From positions 248,001-312,000 of the forward strand of contig NZ_REFR01000009.1 in the NCBI RefSeq assembly GCF_003688555.1: a DNA stretch of 64,000 nt. Direction: 5' to 3'. A program made the translations under genes and the position numbers. Under the pieces are notes generated by a model. It searched no databases. It had not been told where the DNA came from and saw only the letters and a list, made by a program, of their open reading frames with translations. Each line of letters starts with the position of its first letter. Positions within the stretch are counted from its first letter, which is position 1. This document shows, one piece after another, positions 7,308 to 15,433 of this stretch. The DNA is from Eilatimonas milleporae. GTDB taxonomy: Bacteria > Pseudomonadota > Alphaproteobacteria > Sphingomonadales > Kordiimonadaceae.

Positions 7308-9370
7308 TGGCCCGGTCGGCGGTGGAAAGCCCGCTGGGCGGCGGGCTCGACCTGGTGACGCCGCCCTTCCGGCGCGATCCGGGCCGGGCCATTGCCGGGC
7401 TGAATTACGAACCCCGGCCCGAAGGCTACAGACGCCTGGAGGGGTATGAGCGCACCGACGGACGGCCCCTGCCGTCCACCCGAACCTACTGGATGCTGGA
7501 CCATGACACGCCGCTGACCCCCTTTGCCGTCGGCGAAACCGTCACCGGCGACACATCGGGCGCCAGCGCACCCATACTGGCCGTGCCGGATGACCCTGAT
7601 GGCTCCGGCGACCCCGGCGCCCCCCGGCGGCTGGTCATCGCCGCGCCGGACGGCACATTCGCCGCCGGCGAAACCCTGCGGGCGGGCGGTGTGGCGCGGG
7701 CCACGGCCCTGGGCCCCGCCGTGCGGGACGGGGCGACCGGATTTTTGGACACCGCATACCGCACCCTGGCCGAGGAGCATCAGCGCGCCCTGATCCGGCC
7801 GGTGCCCGGCAGCGGCCCGGTGCGCGGCGTCCATATGCTGGACGGGGTGCTGTATGCCCTGCGCGACAATGCCGCGGGCAGTGAAAAACATCTGTGGCGG
7901 GCCACCGCCGACGGCTGGCACCGGGTGGCGACCGGGCGGCAGCTGGATTTCACCGCCGGCACGGCGGATGTGGCCGTCGGCGCGACGCTGACGGGCGCGA
8001 CCTCCGGCGCCGGCGGCACGCTCACCGCCGTCACCGCGCGCAGCGGCACGGCCACGGGCGGCGACTTGGCCGGGTCCTTCCTGTTCGAAGGGGTCGGCGG
8101 CGCCTTTCAGCCCGGCGAAGCCTTGCAAGCGGACGGCGGCCCGGTTGCCGTGGCCGCCGGGGCGGATGCGGCCGTCACCCTGCCGGCGGGCGGCACCTGC
8201 CGCTTTGCCGGCGGCATCGTCTCGGGCTTCGGCCCGCGCCTGTACTGGGTGGACGGGGTCGGCCCGGCGCGGTCCTTCGACGGCCGGGTGGTCGAGACGC
8301 TCACAGGCCCCATCGCCCCCGACACGCCCGGCCATATCGCCGTGCACAAGGATCATCTGTTCCTGTCCTACGGCGCGTCGGTGGTCAATTCCAACCTGGG
8401 CGACCCGTACCGGTTCGAGGGACGGATCAGCGCCACCGAGACCGGGTTCGAGGAACCGGTGACCAACCTGCTGACCGGGTTTCAGGACACGCTGATCATC
8501 ACCGGGCTGAACCGCATCGCCGCCTATTACGGCACCGTTTTCGGCGGGGTGGAGGCCGACAGCGAACTGCGCGTCATCAACAAAAGCGTCGGCGCCCTGC
8601 CCGACACGCTGGCCACCGTGATCCAGCCGGTGTTCATGGACGCCGCCGGCCTGCGCAGCCTGGCGGCGGTGCAGAATTACGGCAATTTCGAGCCCGCGAC
8701 CCTGTCCAAGGCGTTCAAGCCGTGGCTGGACGCGCGCACCCGCGCCGGCGCCCGCCCCGTCCACACCCTGGTGGTGCGGGAAAAGGGGCAGGCGCGCATT
8801 TTCTGGTCCGACGGTCAGGGGCTGATCGTCGATTTCACCGGCACATGGCCGGCGGCCATGCCCATGCTGTATGACCGCCCCTTCACCGCCTTTGCCAGTG
8901 TCGAGGATGCCGGCGGCCGCGAGCGTCTGTTCGCCGGCGGCGACGACGGCATGGTCTATACGCTGGACAGCGGCAATTCCTTTGACGGGGCGCCGCTGCC
9001 CTACACGCTGCGCCTGGCGTTCAACCATCTGGGCGCGCCGGCGCGGGTCAAACGCTTTCACAAGGCCGAGATCGAAATGACGGCGCCGGGCGGCGCCACC
9101 CTGCGCATGACGGCGGACGTGGACTATGGCCGTCCGGGCGGCGCCTCGATCCCGGCGCAGGATTTCACCGTCTATGGCGGCGGCGGCTTCTGGGACGAGG
9201 TCAACTGGAACGAATTTTACTATTCCAGCGTCGAGGGCCGCGCCGAGGCCCATATCGAAGGGCTGGGCGCCAACATCACCGTCGGCCTGGCCGGCCGGAC
9301 CACACGACAGCCGCCGCACACCCTGCACGGCGTGACCTATGTGGTCTCGCCCAGAGGTCAAAGACGGTAA
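7307..9370 (+). CDS. Large virion protein following the adaptor (tail tubular or stabilisation type)
   Basis: A 687-residue protein overlapping the adaptor stop by one base. It opens with PLGGGLDLVTPPFRRDPGRA and LNYEPRPEGYRRLEGYER, a beginning I associate with large structural proteins next to the adaptor in podoviruses. There are Gly/Thr-rich beta modules (GETVTGDTSGASAP near residue 74, GATLTGATSGAGGT near 225) and a beta-propeller-like C-terminal half ending in GVTYVVSPRGQRR. It probably belongs to the tail tube or stabilisation ring; the exact role is inferred from position. No signal peptide or membrane segment is visible. Confidence 0.6.
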   Translation: MARSAVESPLGGGLDLVTPPFRRDPGRAIAGLNYEPRPEGYRRLEGYERTDGRPLPSTRTYWMLDHDTPLTPFAVGETVTGDTSGASAPILAVPDDPDGSGDPGAPRRLVIAAPDGTFAAGETLRAGGVARATALGPAVRDGATGFLDTAYRTLAEEHQRALIRPVPGSGPVRGVHMLDGVLYALRDNAAGSEKHLWRATADGWHRVATGRQLDFTAGTADVAVGATLTGATSGAGGTLTAVTARSGTATGGDLAGSFLFEGVGGAFQPGEALQADGGPVAVAAGADAAVTLPAGGTCRFAGGIVSGFGPRLYWVDGVGPARSFDGRVVETLTGPIAPDTPGHIAVHKDHLFLSYGASVVNSNLGDPYRFEGRISATETGFEEPVTNLLTGFQDTLIITGLNRIAAYYGTVFGGVEADSELRVINKSVGALPDTLATVIQPVFMDAAGLRSLAAVQNYGNFEPATLSKAFKPWLDARTRAGARPVHTLVVREKGQARIFWSDGQGLIVDFTGTWPAAMPMLYDRPFTAFASVEDAGGRERLFAGGDDGMVYTLDSGNSFDGAPLPYTLRLAFNHLGAPARVKRFHKAEIEMTAPGGATLRMTADVDYGRPGGASIPAQDFTVYGGGGFWDEVNWNEFYYSSVEGRAEAHIEGLGANITVGLAGRTTRQPPHTLHGVTYVVSPRGQRR

Positions 9371-9509
9371 TGGGGACAGAGAAGATAATGGGGTCAAAGA
9401 CGGTGATGGGATCAGGACCGGCGGCACCACCCCCGACCGCACCCTCGGCACTGGCACCGACAATACTTCCGACACCGGCGGCAGGCAGACACAGACAGGA
9501 CGGCAGGCC

Positions 9510-11048
9510 ATGAGCAACGACTATTACACCCACGGCCCCCGGCTGGAGCCGAACACCCTGGCCCGGGCCGAGGATTCCAATGCCAATTTCGAACAGATCC
9601 AGGCCGCCTTCGACCGGCTGCCGGATGAGCGGGCGTTGAAGGAAGGGCGCGTCACCTTTGCCGCTGTCACCGCTTTCGGCAATGCCTACAGCGCCGATCT
9701 GCCCCACCCGCCGGACGGGTATGGCGCCGGGCTCAGCCTGGCCTTTATCGTGCCGGCGGACAATACGGGCCCGGCCACGCTGGATGTGCGCGACGGCAAC
9801 GGCGTGCCGCTCGGCCCCGTGGCGCTGAAACGCCATGACGGGCAGGCCCTGTTGCCCGGCGACCTGACGGCGGGCCAGGCGGCGCTGGCCGTCCATTCGG
9901 GCACCGACTTCATCCTCGCCGGCCAGCATGGCGGCGAGGCGGCGCTGGCACGGGCCTGGGCGTCACAGGCCGCCGGCACGGTGGCGGACGGCCTGAAATC
10001 GGCGCGGGCGTATGCCGGCGACGCCGCCGGCTTCGCCGCCAATGCCGGCGTCACCGTCCAGCAGGCCGCCGACCATGCGGCCACGGCGCTGGCCCATGCC
10101 GGCACCGCACTGACCCACGCCGGCACCGCCTCGGCCCACGCCGACACCGCGCTGGCCCATGCCGGCGACGCCGCCGTCAGCGCGGCCGAGGCCGCGGCGG
10201 CCGCCCAGCAGGCCATCACCGGCGCGCCGACCATATTGCCCGAACTGCTGGACGTGCCCGCCTATAGCGGCCAGGCCGGCCGGGTGCTGGCGGCGAATGC
10301 GGCCGAGGACGGCGCCGAATGGATCGCCCTGCCCGCGCCCACCGGCAGTTTTCTGGCGCTGGACGACACGCCGGCGGCCTTCACCGCCAACCGGGTGCCC
10401 ATTGTCAACGGCGCCGGCACGGCGCTGACCTTCACCGACAAGGTGCCCGCCGCCGCCGCCGCCGACACCGCGACAACCGCCGGCACGGCCACCACCGCCG
10501 CCACCGCGTCCACCGCCGACAGCGCCCTCAGCGCCGGCAACGCCACCACCGCCGGCGGGCTGGCGGTGTCCGCCGGCGGCAATACCGAAGCCAACCGGAT
10601 CGCCCGCACCGACGGCGGCGGCAACCTGCCGACCCGGCGGGTGCGCCAAACCGCCTCGGTCTATAAGGCCTCAGGGGTGCCGGCGCGGATTTATGCCGGC
10701 GGCAACGACGGCTGGACGGATTTCTACAGCGCGGACAGTTTCGCCGAGGCGATGCGCCACACCCTGCGCGGCCGGCTGTTCGATGTCACCACCACCACCG
10801 CCAGCCTGACATTGAACCCAGGCACCCATTACGCCGTGGTCTGCACCAACACGGCGGCCATTACCGTCACCCTGCCGGCCCCGACGGCGCGGAAGACTTT
10901 CGTCATCAAGGACGGCAACGGCCAGACCAATGTCACCATCGCCACCGCCGGCGCCCAGCTGATCGACGGCGCGGCGGAATACACGCTGACCAACCCGTGG
11001 CAGTCCGTCACCGTCATCACCGACGGGGCGAACTGGTTTATTATTTAA
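9510..11048 (+). CDS. Tail fibre protein (probable)
   Basis: A 512-residue fibre-like protein. It starts MSNDYYTHGPRLEPNTLARA followed by EDSNANFEQIQAAFDRLP, a common podovirus fibre N-terminus that docks on the tail. The middle holds a long Ala/Thr/His repeat (ALAHAGTALTHAGTASAHAD) and a second Ala/Thr/Gly repeat (TATTAGTATTAATASTADSA), typical of trimeric fibre shafts. The C-terminal ~120 residues form a knob-like domain ending NPWQSVTVITDGANWFII. The ATG at 9510 is chosen because the upstream in-frame stretch is low complexity. The fibre is followed after 11 bases by an AT-rich gene, a usual place for receptor-specificity genes. Confidence 0.78.
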   Translation: MSNDYYTHGPRLEPNTLARAEDSNANFEQIQAAFDRLPDERALKEGRVTFAAVTAFGNAYSADLPHPPDGYGAGLSLAFIVPADNTGPATLDVRDGNGVPLGPVALKRHDGQALLPGDLTAGQAALAVHSGTDFILAGQHGGEAALARAWASQAAGTVADGLKSARAYAGDAAGFAANAGVTVQQAADHAATALAHAGTALTHAGTASAHADTALAHAGDAAVSAAEAAAAAQQAITGAPTILPELLDVPAYSGQAGRVLAANAAEDGAEWIALPAPTGSFLALDDTPAAFTANRVPIVNGAGTALTFTDKVPAAAAADTATTAGTATTAATASTADSALSAGNATTAGGLAVSAGGNTEANRIARTDGGGNLPTRRVRQTASVYKASGVPARIYAGGNDGWTDFYSADSFAEAMRHTLRGRLFDVTTTTASLTLNPGTHYAVVCTNTAAITVTLPAPTARKTFVIKDGNGQTNVTIATAGAQLIDGAAEYTLTNPWQSVTVITDGANWFII

Positions 11049-11059
11049 AGGAGGATGCT

Positions 11060-11593
11060 GTGAGTTATCTGGGCACCGGACTTTCGGACATTAAATACCG
11101 TATTCCTGCCTTACCCTATCAAGGTACCTTAAACACCGGACAACCAAGTAGTTCGACAATGATTAGTGGAAGAGTGGCAGCTTTTTATATACAGTTTTCT
11201 GCACCGTCACGACTGCATCAAATTGTATTTCCAGTTTCCGGTCCATGGAATGGTGGAGTAGATTTTAAGTTTGCACCGGTAAATGATTATTATAGCGATG
11301 CAATAACGGCCTCTCCTTCTTTAGAGCACATTGTAGATGCATCAGGTTTAATTTCAGGCGATAATGTGATTGTAGTCGACCAAGTCATTCCGGCAGGTGA
11401 TTATTTACTTGTATGCAGGCCTCGTGGTGGAATAGGCCATATATTATCTCTCTCCGCACGTGAAAATCATCCATTTTGGCTATATTCCCAGAATTCAGCC
11501 GCATATGATGGTATGACATTTTCACAACGCTTGGTGGAAGGTACTTCAGCGCCTTTTCGCGGATTACCGTTTTTCTGGATGATTTTTCAGTAA
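11060..11593 (+). CDS. AT-rich tail-associated protein, unknown
   Basis: A 177-residue protein with a very good ribosome binding site (AAAGGAGG ending five bases before the GTG at 11060), 11 bases after the fibre stop. Base composition is far richer in A+T than its neighbours, so it was probably acquired recently. The protein is rich in aromatic and beta-forming residues (YIQFSAPSRLHQIVFPVSGP near residue 43, FSQRLVEGTSAPFRGLPFFW at the end) with no membrane segment. A receptor-binding tip, fibre cap or fibre chaperone is the natural guess from position; I recognise no family. The two glycosyltransferase genes follow on the other strand. Confidence 0.62.
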   Translation: MSYLGTGLSDIKYRIPALPYQGTLNTGQPSSSTMISGRVAAFYIQFSAPSRLHQIVFPVSGPWNGGVDFKFAPVNDYYSDAITASPSLEHIVDASGLISGDNVIVVDQVIPAGDYLLVCRPRGGIGHILSLSARENHPFWLYSQNSAAYDGMTFSQRLVEGTSAPFRGLPFFWMIFQ

Positions 11594-11631
11594 AGGATTG
11601 TTCTGCAAACAAGATGTAGTGCAATTAAGTA

Positions 11632-12486
11632 TTATATTTTCACCTCAGATAGTCGAGAGATAGATGCATCCAGTTGCCTGCGTGCCGGCCAGTCCAGTGT
11701 GCGGTCGCACAGCCAGGTGTAGACGCTGTTTTGCCGCGCGCGCGCGTCCGCCAACAGGTCGGGGGCCAGTTTATGCGTCAGTTTCAAGGTAAAGGTTTTG
11801 CCGCTATCCACCGTCTGCCGATCCGCCGCCGTCACCGGTGCAACCAGTTTCGGGTCATAGGGGGTCAAATAATGCGGATGCATAGCCGGAAATTTCGGCG
11901 TTTTGTTCCAGATCGTGCGGAAGGCCGGATCGTTACCATGGCACACTGCAAACTGGCGGTGGAACCAGTGATATTCATCCGCCGTGTCACGGCCCTGCCA
12001 GTAGGCCGCCACCTGTCGGCGCAGGGCCCGCACCATGTAGGAACCAGGCCGAACAGCCAGGAACCAGCTTGCAATCAGGCGGTCAATACTCGGACGGTTG
12101 AAGGCAAAAAAGCCCTCGCGAACGCCGATGTCGATCCAGTCATCGAGCGGACGGGTGCAGTAGACGGTGGCGTCGGCCCAGGCCCCGCCGAACCGTTCCA
12201 GCAGTTCCATGCGCACCACATTGCTCAGGCCGGTCAGGCTGATGTTGTGCCGCTTGGCGAAGGCGACGGTGTCGGGTGCGTATTTGTTCAACCCCTTGGC
12301 CGACAGCAGTTTGATCTGCCAGCCGGGATTGTGATGCACCCAGGTGGCGGCGCAGGCATGCGCGATCTCCGGCGCCTTGTCCCAGCCCTGGAACCACAGC
12401 ATCCAGATGGTTTTGGGCAAAGGTTGCAACGGCTGCGCCGGCGCGGGGCGATCCGGGGCGACAGATGGTGTCAATGTGTCCGTCAT
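11632..12486 (-). CDS. Glycosyltransferase, capsular polysaccharide synthesis type (copy 1)
   Basis: A 284-residue glycosyltransferase of the sugar-binding DXD/Caps_synth kind. The N-terminus has PKTIWMLWFQGWDKAPEIAH, then HHNPGWQIKLLSAKGL, and the family's acidic sugar-nucleotide site in RFGGAWADATVYC. It starts at ATG 12486, overlapping the stop of the second glycosyltransferase by four bases (ATGA), so the two are co-transcribed from the right. Both run against the phage late genes. Prophage-borne enzymes of this kind often alter host surface sugars and block reinfection; that role is inference. It is a paralogue of the adjacent gene, nearly identical over most of its length but not in residues ~185-255. 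Confidence 0.8.
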   Translation of the reverse strand: MTDTLTPSVAPDRPAPAQPLQPLPKTIWMLWFQGWDKAPEIAHACAATWVHHNPGWQIKLLSAKGLNKYAPDTVAFAKRHNISLTGLSNVVRMELLERFGGAWADATVYCTRPLDDWIDIGVREGFFAFNRPSIDRLIASWFLAVRPGSYMVRALRRQVAAYWQGRDTADEYHWFHRQFAVCHGNDPAFRTIWNKTPKFPAMHPHYLTPYDPKLVAPVTAADRQTVDSGKTFTLKLTHKLAPDLLADARARQNSVYTWLCDRTLDWPARRQLDASISRLSEVKI

Positions 12487-13322
12487 GCCGCGGCTCCGGA
12501 AAGTCGGGCGATGGAGGCATCCAGTTGCCTGCGTGCCGGCCAGTCCAGTGTGCGGTCGCACAGCCAAGTGTAGACAGTCTCGCCCAGGCTGCGGGCATGG
12601 AGTATGATTTCTGGGTCAAGTTTATGGCTTAGCTTCAGGACAAAAGAAGCGCCTTGTTCCATCGCTTTGCGATCGATCAACTCTACTGGCTTAAAAAGCT
12701 TCTCGGCGTGAGGGACATAATAGTGTGGAACAGTCGCGGAGAATTTGTGGCACTTGTCCCAAATCTGCTTAAAGTCAGCATCAGCCTCATACAGAACGGC
12801 GAACTGGCGGTGAAACCAGTGATATTCATCCGCCGTGTCACGGCCGCGCCAGTAGTTGGCGACCTGCCGGCGCAGGGCGCGCGCCATGTAGGACCCCGGC
12901 CGGGCGGCGAGGAACCAGCTTGCAATCATGCGGGTCGGGCCAGGGCGGTCAAAGGCGAAAAAGCCTTCGCGCGTGCCGATGTCGATCCAGTCATCGAGCG
13001 GACGGGTGCAGTAGACGGTGGCGTCGGCCCAGACACCGCCGAACCGGTCCAGCAGTTCCATACGGACCACATTGCTCAGGCCGGTCAGGCCGATGTCATG
13101 CCGCTTGGCGAAGGCGACGGTGTCGGGCGCGTATTTGTTCAGCCCCTTGGCCGACAGCAGTTTGATCTGCCAGCCGGGATTGTGATGCACCCAGGTGGCG
13201 GCGCAGGCATGCGCGATCTCGGGCGCCCGGTCCCAGCCCTGGAACCACAGCATCCAGATGGTTTTGGGCAGGGGCTTCAGGTCCTGCCCGCTTTGCGGGG
13301 CGATGGGGGGCTGGACGGTCAT
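12483..13322 (-). CDS. Glycosyltransferase, capsular polysaccharide synthesis type (copy 2)
   Basis: A 279-residue paralogue of the preceding enzyme and first gene of the two-gene unit. It keeps PKTIWMLWFQGWDRAPEIAH, the FGGVWADATVYC site and the same C-terminal VYTWLCDRTLDWPARRQLDA. Between about residues 180 and 250 it differs strongly from copy 1, where the two would be expected to contact different acceptors. There is no signal peptide, so it should act on the cytoplasmic side. Tandem duplication followed by divergence of one segment, or gene conversion of the ends, explains the mosaic. It may change surface polysaccharide during lysogeny (inference). Confidence 0.8.
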   Translation of the reverse strand: MTVQPPIAPQSGQDLKPLPKTIWMLWFQGWDRAPEIAHACAATWVHHNPGWQIKLLSAKGLNKYAPDTVAFAKRHDIGLTGLSNVVRMELLDRFGGVWADATVYCTRPLDDWIDIGTREGFFAFDRPGPTRMIASWFLAARPGSYMARALRRQVANYWRGRDTADEYHWFHRQFAVLYEADADFKQIWDKCHKFSATVPHYYVPHAEKLFKPVELIDRKAMEQGASFVLKLSHKLDPEIILHARSLGETVYTWLCDRTLDWPARRQLDASIARLSGAAA

Positions 13323-13430
13323 GGGCTACTGCTACTCCGGGAATGGCGCGCCGTAAAGGTCGCGCCGTAAAGATCGCGCCGGGGATCATAGGGCGGCGGG
13401 CGCGCAGGCTCAACCGCGACGATCATCCAT

Positions 13431-13560
13431 CCTTTTTCGTGTCCGTCAGGAACCAAAATCATGCCCTATGAAACCAATCCGGACGGCACCCAGACATGGG
13501 TGCCGGAAGGCGGCCGTATCGACAGCGCGGCGGCGCGGATCGGGGGAATAGCGACGCCGG
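13431..13560 (+). repeat. Direct repeat flanking higBA-1, left copy
   Basis: 130 bases that align with 14467-14597: a T-run, TTTCGTGTCC, a ribosome-binding stretch, and the first ~33 codons of the internal virion gene. The copies are diverged, mostly at third codon positions. The left copy lacks the hairpin arms of the terminator present in the right copy. Confidence 0.8.
13461..13556 (+). pseudogene. 5' fragment of internal virion protein gene
   Basis: Encodes MPYETNPDGTQTWVPEGGRI and about 13 more residues that parallel the start of the intact gene at 14498, then runs into unrelated sequence. The intact gene continues for 311 residues, so this is a truncated extra copy, not a functional gene. 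It lies on the far side of higBA-1 from the real gene. Confidence 0.75.
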
Positions 13561-13752
13561 CAGGGGCAACGCCCAACACCCGGTGGGTCATGCGCGCCTT
13601 CAGCCCTGAGTGGGGCGATGTCCTCACGGACCGCCACCATGCTCGGACCGGACGCCCATGGCGTTATCGGTGACGGCCCCCGCTGCTTTGTCCGGCAAGG
13701 GCGTCATCAGTCCCGAAAGAGGGGGGCGACCGCAAGGCTGTCGCCCGCTTTT

Positions 13753-14046
13753 TCAAACCGTGGCCTCGACAGGCTTGATTCCCGCGTATTCGTCTGCGTG
13801 CGCGTCTTCGGCAGCCGTAAGGTCGTACCAGTTTTGCAGGTTCATCCAGAACTCAGGCGTCATCTTGAAGTAGGCCGCGAGCCGCTTCGCGGTGTCAGCG
13901 GTTATGTCCCGGCGTCCGCGCACGATCTCGGAGATACGGTTCGGCGGGACGCTTATGTTTCTGGCCAGCGCGTTGGCGCTAAGCTTGTATGGTTCCATGA
14001 ATTCCTCTTTGAGGATTTCACCTGGATGGATGTGAATGCGGGTCAT
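13753..14046 (-). CDS. higA: HigA-family antitoxin (higBA-1)
   Basis: A 97-residue HTH antitoxin. It starts MTRIHIHPGEILKEEFMEPY, the standard HigA beginning, continues through an XRE-type helix-turn-helix (LSANALARNISVPPNRISEI) and ends with TPEFWMNLQNWYDLTAAEDA, also diagnostic. It neutralises HigB and represses the operon. The start at 14046 fits the family; the frame extends upstream through higB but that is not needed. It lies 25 bases after higB, in the reverse gene order (toxin first) typical of higBA. The module runs against the phage genes. Confidence 0.9.
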   Translation of the reverse strand: MTRIHIHPGEILKEEFMEPYKLSANALARNISVPPNRISEIVRGRRDITADTAKRLAAYFKMTPEFWMNLQNWYDLTAAEDAHADEYAGIKPVEATV

Positions 14047-14071
14047 GTCACGTCCTTCTCGTTGTGGGGTC

Positions 14072-14350
14072 TCAGTGATAGTCGACAATCTCCACGTCAT
14101 GGGCATTGTCATCGCGCCATATGAAACAGATACGGTATCTGTCATTCACACGGATGCTGTGTTGCCCGGCCCTGTCGCCTTTGAGCGCCTCCAGCCGGTT
14201 GCCGGGCGGTACAAGCAGATCGTTCAAGTGCGGGGCCGCGTGAAGCATCGCGAGCTTCTTGATGCCTTGTCGCGCGATGGCCGAGAATCTACGGGATTTC
14301 CGCTTCTCGAAGAGGTCCGCGGTATCACGGCATTTGAACGACTTGATCAT
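14072..14350 (-). CDS. higB: HigB-family toxin (higBA-1)
   Basis: A 92-residue RelE-superfamily mRNA interferase that cuts mRNA on the ribosome. It has the family features: MIKSFKCRDTADLFEKRKSR at the start, LEALKGDRAGQHSIRVNDRY in the middle, and a final HDVEIVDYH with the conserved Asp-Tyr-His end. Length is normal. It is transcribed leftwards from a promoter region with two operator-like repeats at 14364-14405, ahead of its antitoxin gene. It is closely related to higB-3 at 32257 but has a different operator sequence. Confidence 0.9.
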   Translation of the reverse strand: MIKSFKCRDTADLFEKRKSRRFSAIARQGIKKLAMLHAAPHLNDLLVPPGNRLEALKGDRAGQHSIRVNDRYRICFIWRDDNAHDVEIVDYH

Positions 14351-14363
14351 GAGCTCAATTTAA

Positions 14364-14405
14364 TACGCATCACGTACTAAATCAAGTCTTGATACGCATC
14401 CCGTA
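14364..14405. promoter_or_regulatory. Paired operator repeats upstream of higBA-1
   Basis: TACGCATCACGTA (14364-14376) and TACGCATCCCGTA (14393-14405), 29 bases apart. Each is an imperfect palindrome (TACG...CGTA). They lie just upstream of higB, where HigA autorepression is expected. Confidence 0.65.
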
Positions 14406-14446
14406 CTAAAATTTGGCACCTCGCCAAACTACCAGAGTTTCACACC

Positions 14447-14474
14447 AAGGCGGTTCTTCGGAGCCGCCTTTTTT
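14447..14474 (+). terminator. Intrinsic terminator before internal virion gene
   Basis: Stem AAGGCGG...CCGCCTT extended inwards (one G-U pair) to a C(TTCG)G tetraloop at 14457-14460, followed by six T. It would stop rightward transcription arriving from the cassette, 24 bases before the ATG at 14498. Confidence 0.85.
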
Positions 14475-14597
14475 CGTGTCCATCAGGAAGTCAGACCATG
14501 CCCTATGAAACCAACCCCGACGGCACTCAAACGTGGGTGCCGGAAGACGACCGTGTCGACAGCGAGGTGGCGCGGATCACGGCGGGAAACACGCCGC
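14467..14597 (+). repeat. Direct repeat flanking higBA-1, right copy
   Basis: Right-hand partner of 13431-13560. It contains the T-run of the terminator, the leader and the first ~33 codons of the intact virion gene. Confidence 0.8.
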
Positions 14598-15433
14598 TGA
14601 TGCGCCAGGCGCGCGCCGGCGCGCGGGCGCGGGCGCACCGGCGGGGGCTGATGTCCACGTCGCTGGCCGCCGGCGCCGGCGAGCAGGCGGTGATCAGCAC
14701 CGCCCTGCCCATGGCGCAGCAGAACGCCCAGCAGACGGCGCGGAAAAACCTGTCGCGCCAGCAATACGGCCAGGATCTGGGCATCGTGCGCGAACAGGGC
14801 ACCCAACAGCGCCTGTCCACCGACAATGAGTTCGCCCGACGCGGCGAGCTGTCCGCCCAGGAATACGGCCAGCAGGGCCGCCTGATCGACCGGGACTATG
14901 ACCGGCGCGGCCAACTGTCGGCGCAGGAATTTGACCAGCAGGGCCGGCTGATCGACCGGGATTACGGCCACCGCCGCGACCTGTCGGCACAGGACTACCG
15001 CCAGCAGGGCAGCCTGATGGACCGGGATTTCGCCGGGCGCGCGGGCCTGTTGAACACCGAATATGACCGGCGCGGCCGATTGTCGGCGCAGGAAGCGCGC
15101 CAGCAGTCCGACCTGCAACGCCAACGCAACCGGTTCGAGGCCGACCAGCGCTCGCGCGACCGCCACATCCAGGCCAAGACCGCACGGCTCGACCGCGCCT
15201 CGCGCGAGCGGGTCAATGCCCTGAACGTGACGACGCAGGAACGCGAGCGCGCCGCCACCCTGGCGACCCAGGCCAACGCCACCTACAACCAGGCGCTGGC
15301 CAACATCGCCGCCAACCCGGACCTGCCCTCCGCCGCGCGGCGGCGCATGCAGCAGGAAGCGCTGGACGTCTACCGCAACAACATGACCATGCTGGAAAAG
15401 CTGTATAACCGCCGGCTGAACTGGGAAGCATGA
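14498..15433 (+). CDS. Internal virion (ejection) protein, probable
   Basis: A 311-residue, strongly helical, Gln/Arg/Ala-rich protein. From residue ~100 to 215 it has a repeating unit of the form RRGxLSAQEYxQQGRLIDRD, about 24 residues long and present five or six times in varying degree. The C-terminus is a plain long helix (ERERAATLATQANATYNQAL). The position between fibre and glycine-rich membrane-active protein matches podovirus internal proteins that leave the head with the DNA and help cross the cell envelope. It is coupled to the next gene by an ATGA overlap. A partial copy of its 5' end lies at 13461. Confidence 0.65.
   Translation: MPYETNPDGTQTWVPEDDRVDSEVARITAGNTPLMRQARAGARARAHRRGLMSTSLAAGAGEQAVISTALPMAQQNAQQTARKNLSRQQYGQDLGIVREQGTQQRLSTDNEFARRGELSAQEYGQQGRLIDRDYDRRGQLSAQEFDQQGRLIDRDYGHRRDLSAQDYRQQGSLMDRDFAGRAGLLNTEYDRRGRLSAQEARQQSDLQRQRNRFEADQRSRDRHIQAKTARLDRASRERVNALNVTTQERERAATLATQANATYNQALANIAANPDLPSAARRRMQQEALDVYRNNMTMLEKLYNRRLNWEA

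Larger units (their letters stand above)
13323..13752. other. Gap holding a virion-gene fragment
   Basis: About 430 bases between the glycosyltransferases and higA-1. It begins with a short near-repeat GCGCCGTAAAG(G/A)TC around 13350-13380, then holds the fragment described at 13461-13556. The rest shows no supported gene. Confidence 0.5.

Noticed and set aside
7280..9517. 745-codon frame on the minus strand
   Set aside because: Antisense shadow of the large virion gene in GC-rich DNA, without start signal or motif. The same holds for the long minus frames opposite the giant protein, the EAL gene and the kinase.
13461..13673. 70-codon gene with a good start
   Set aside because: It is a truncated copy of the start of the gene at 14498 followed by unrelated codons.
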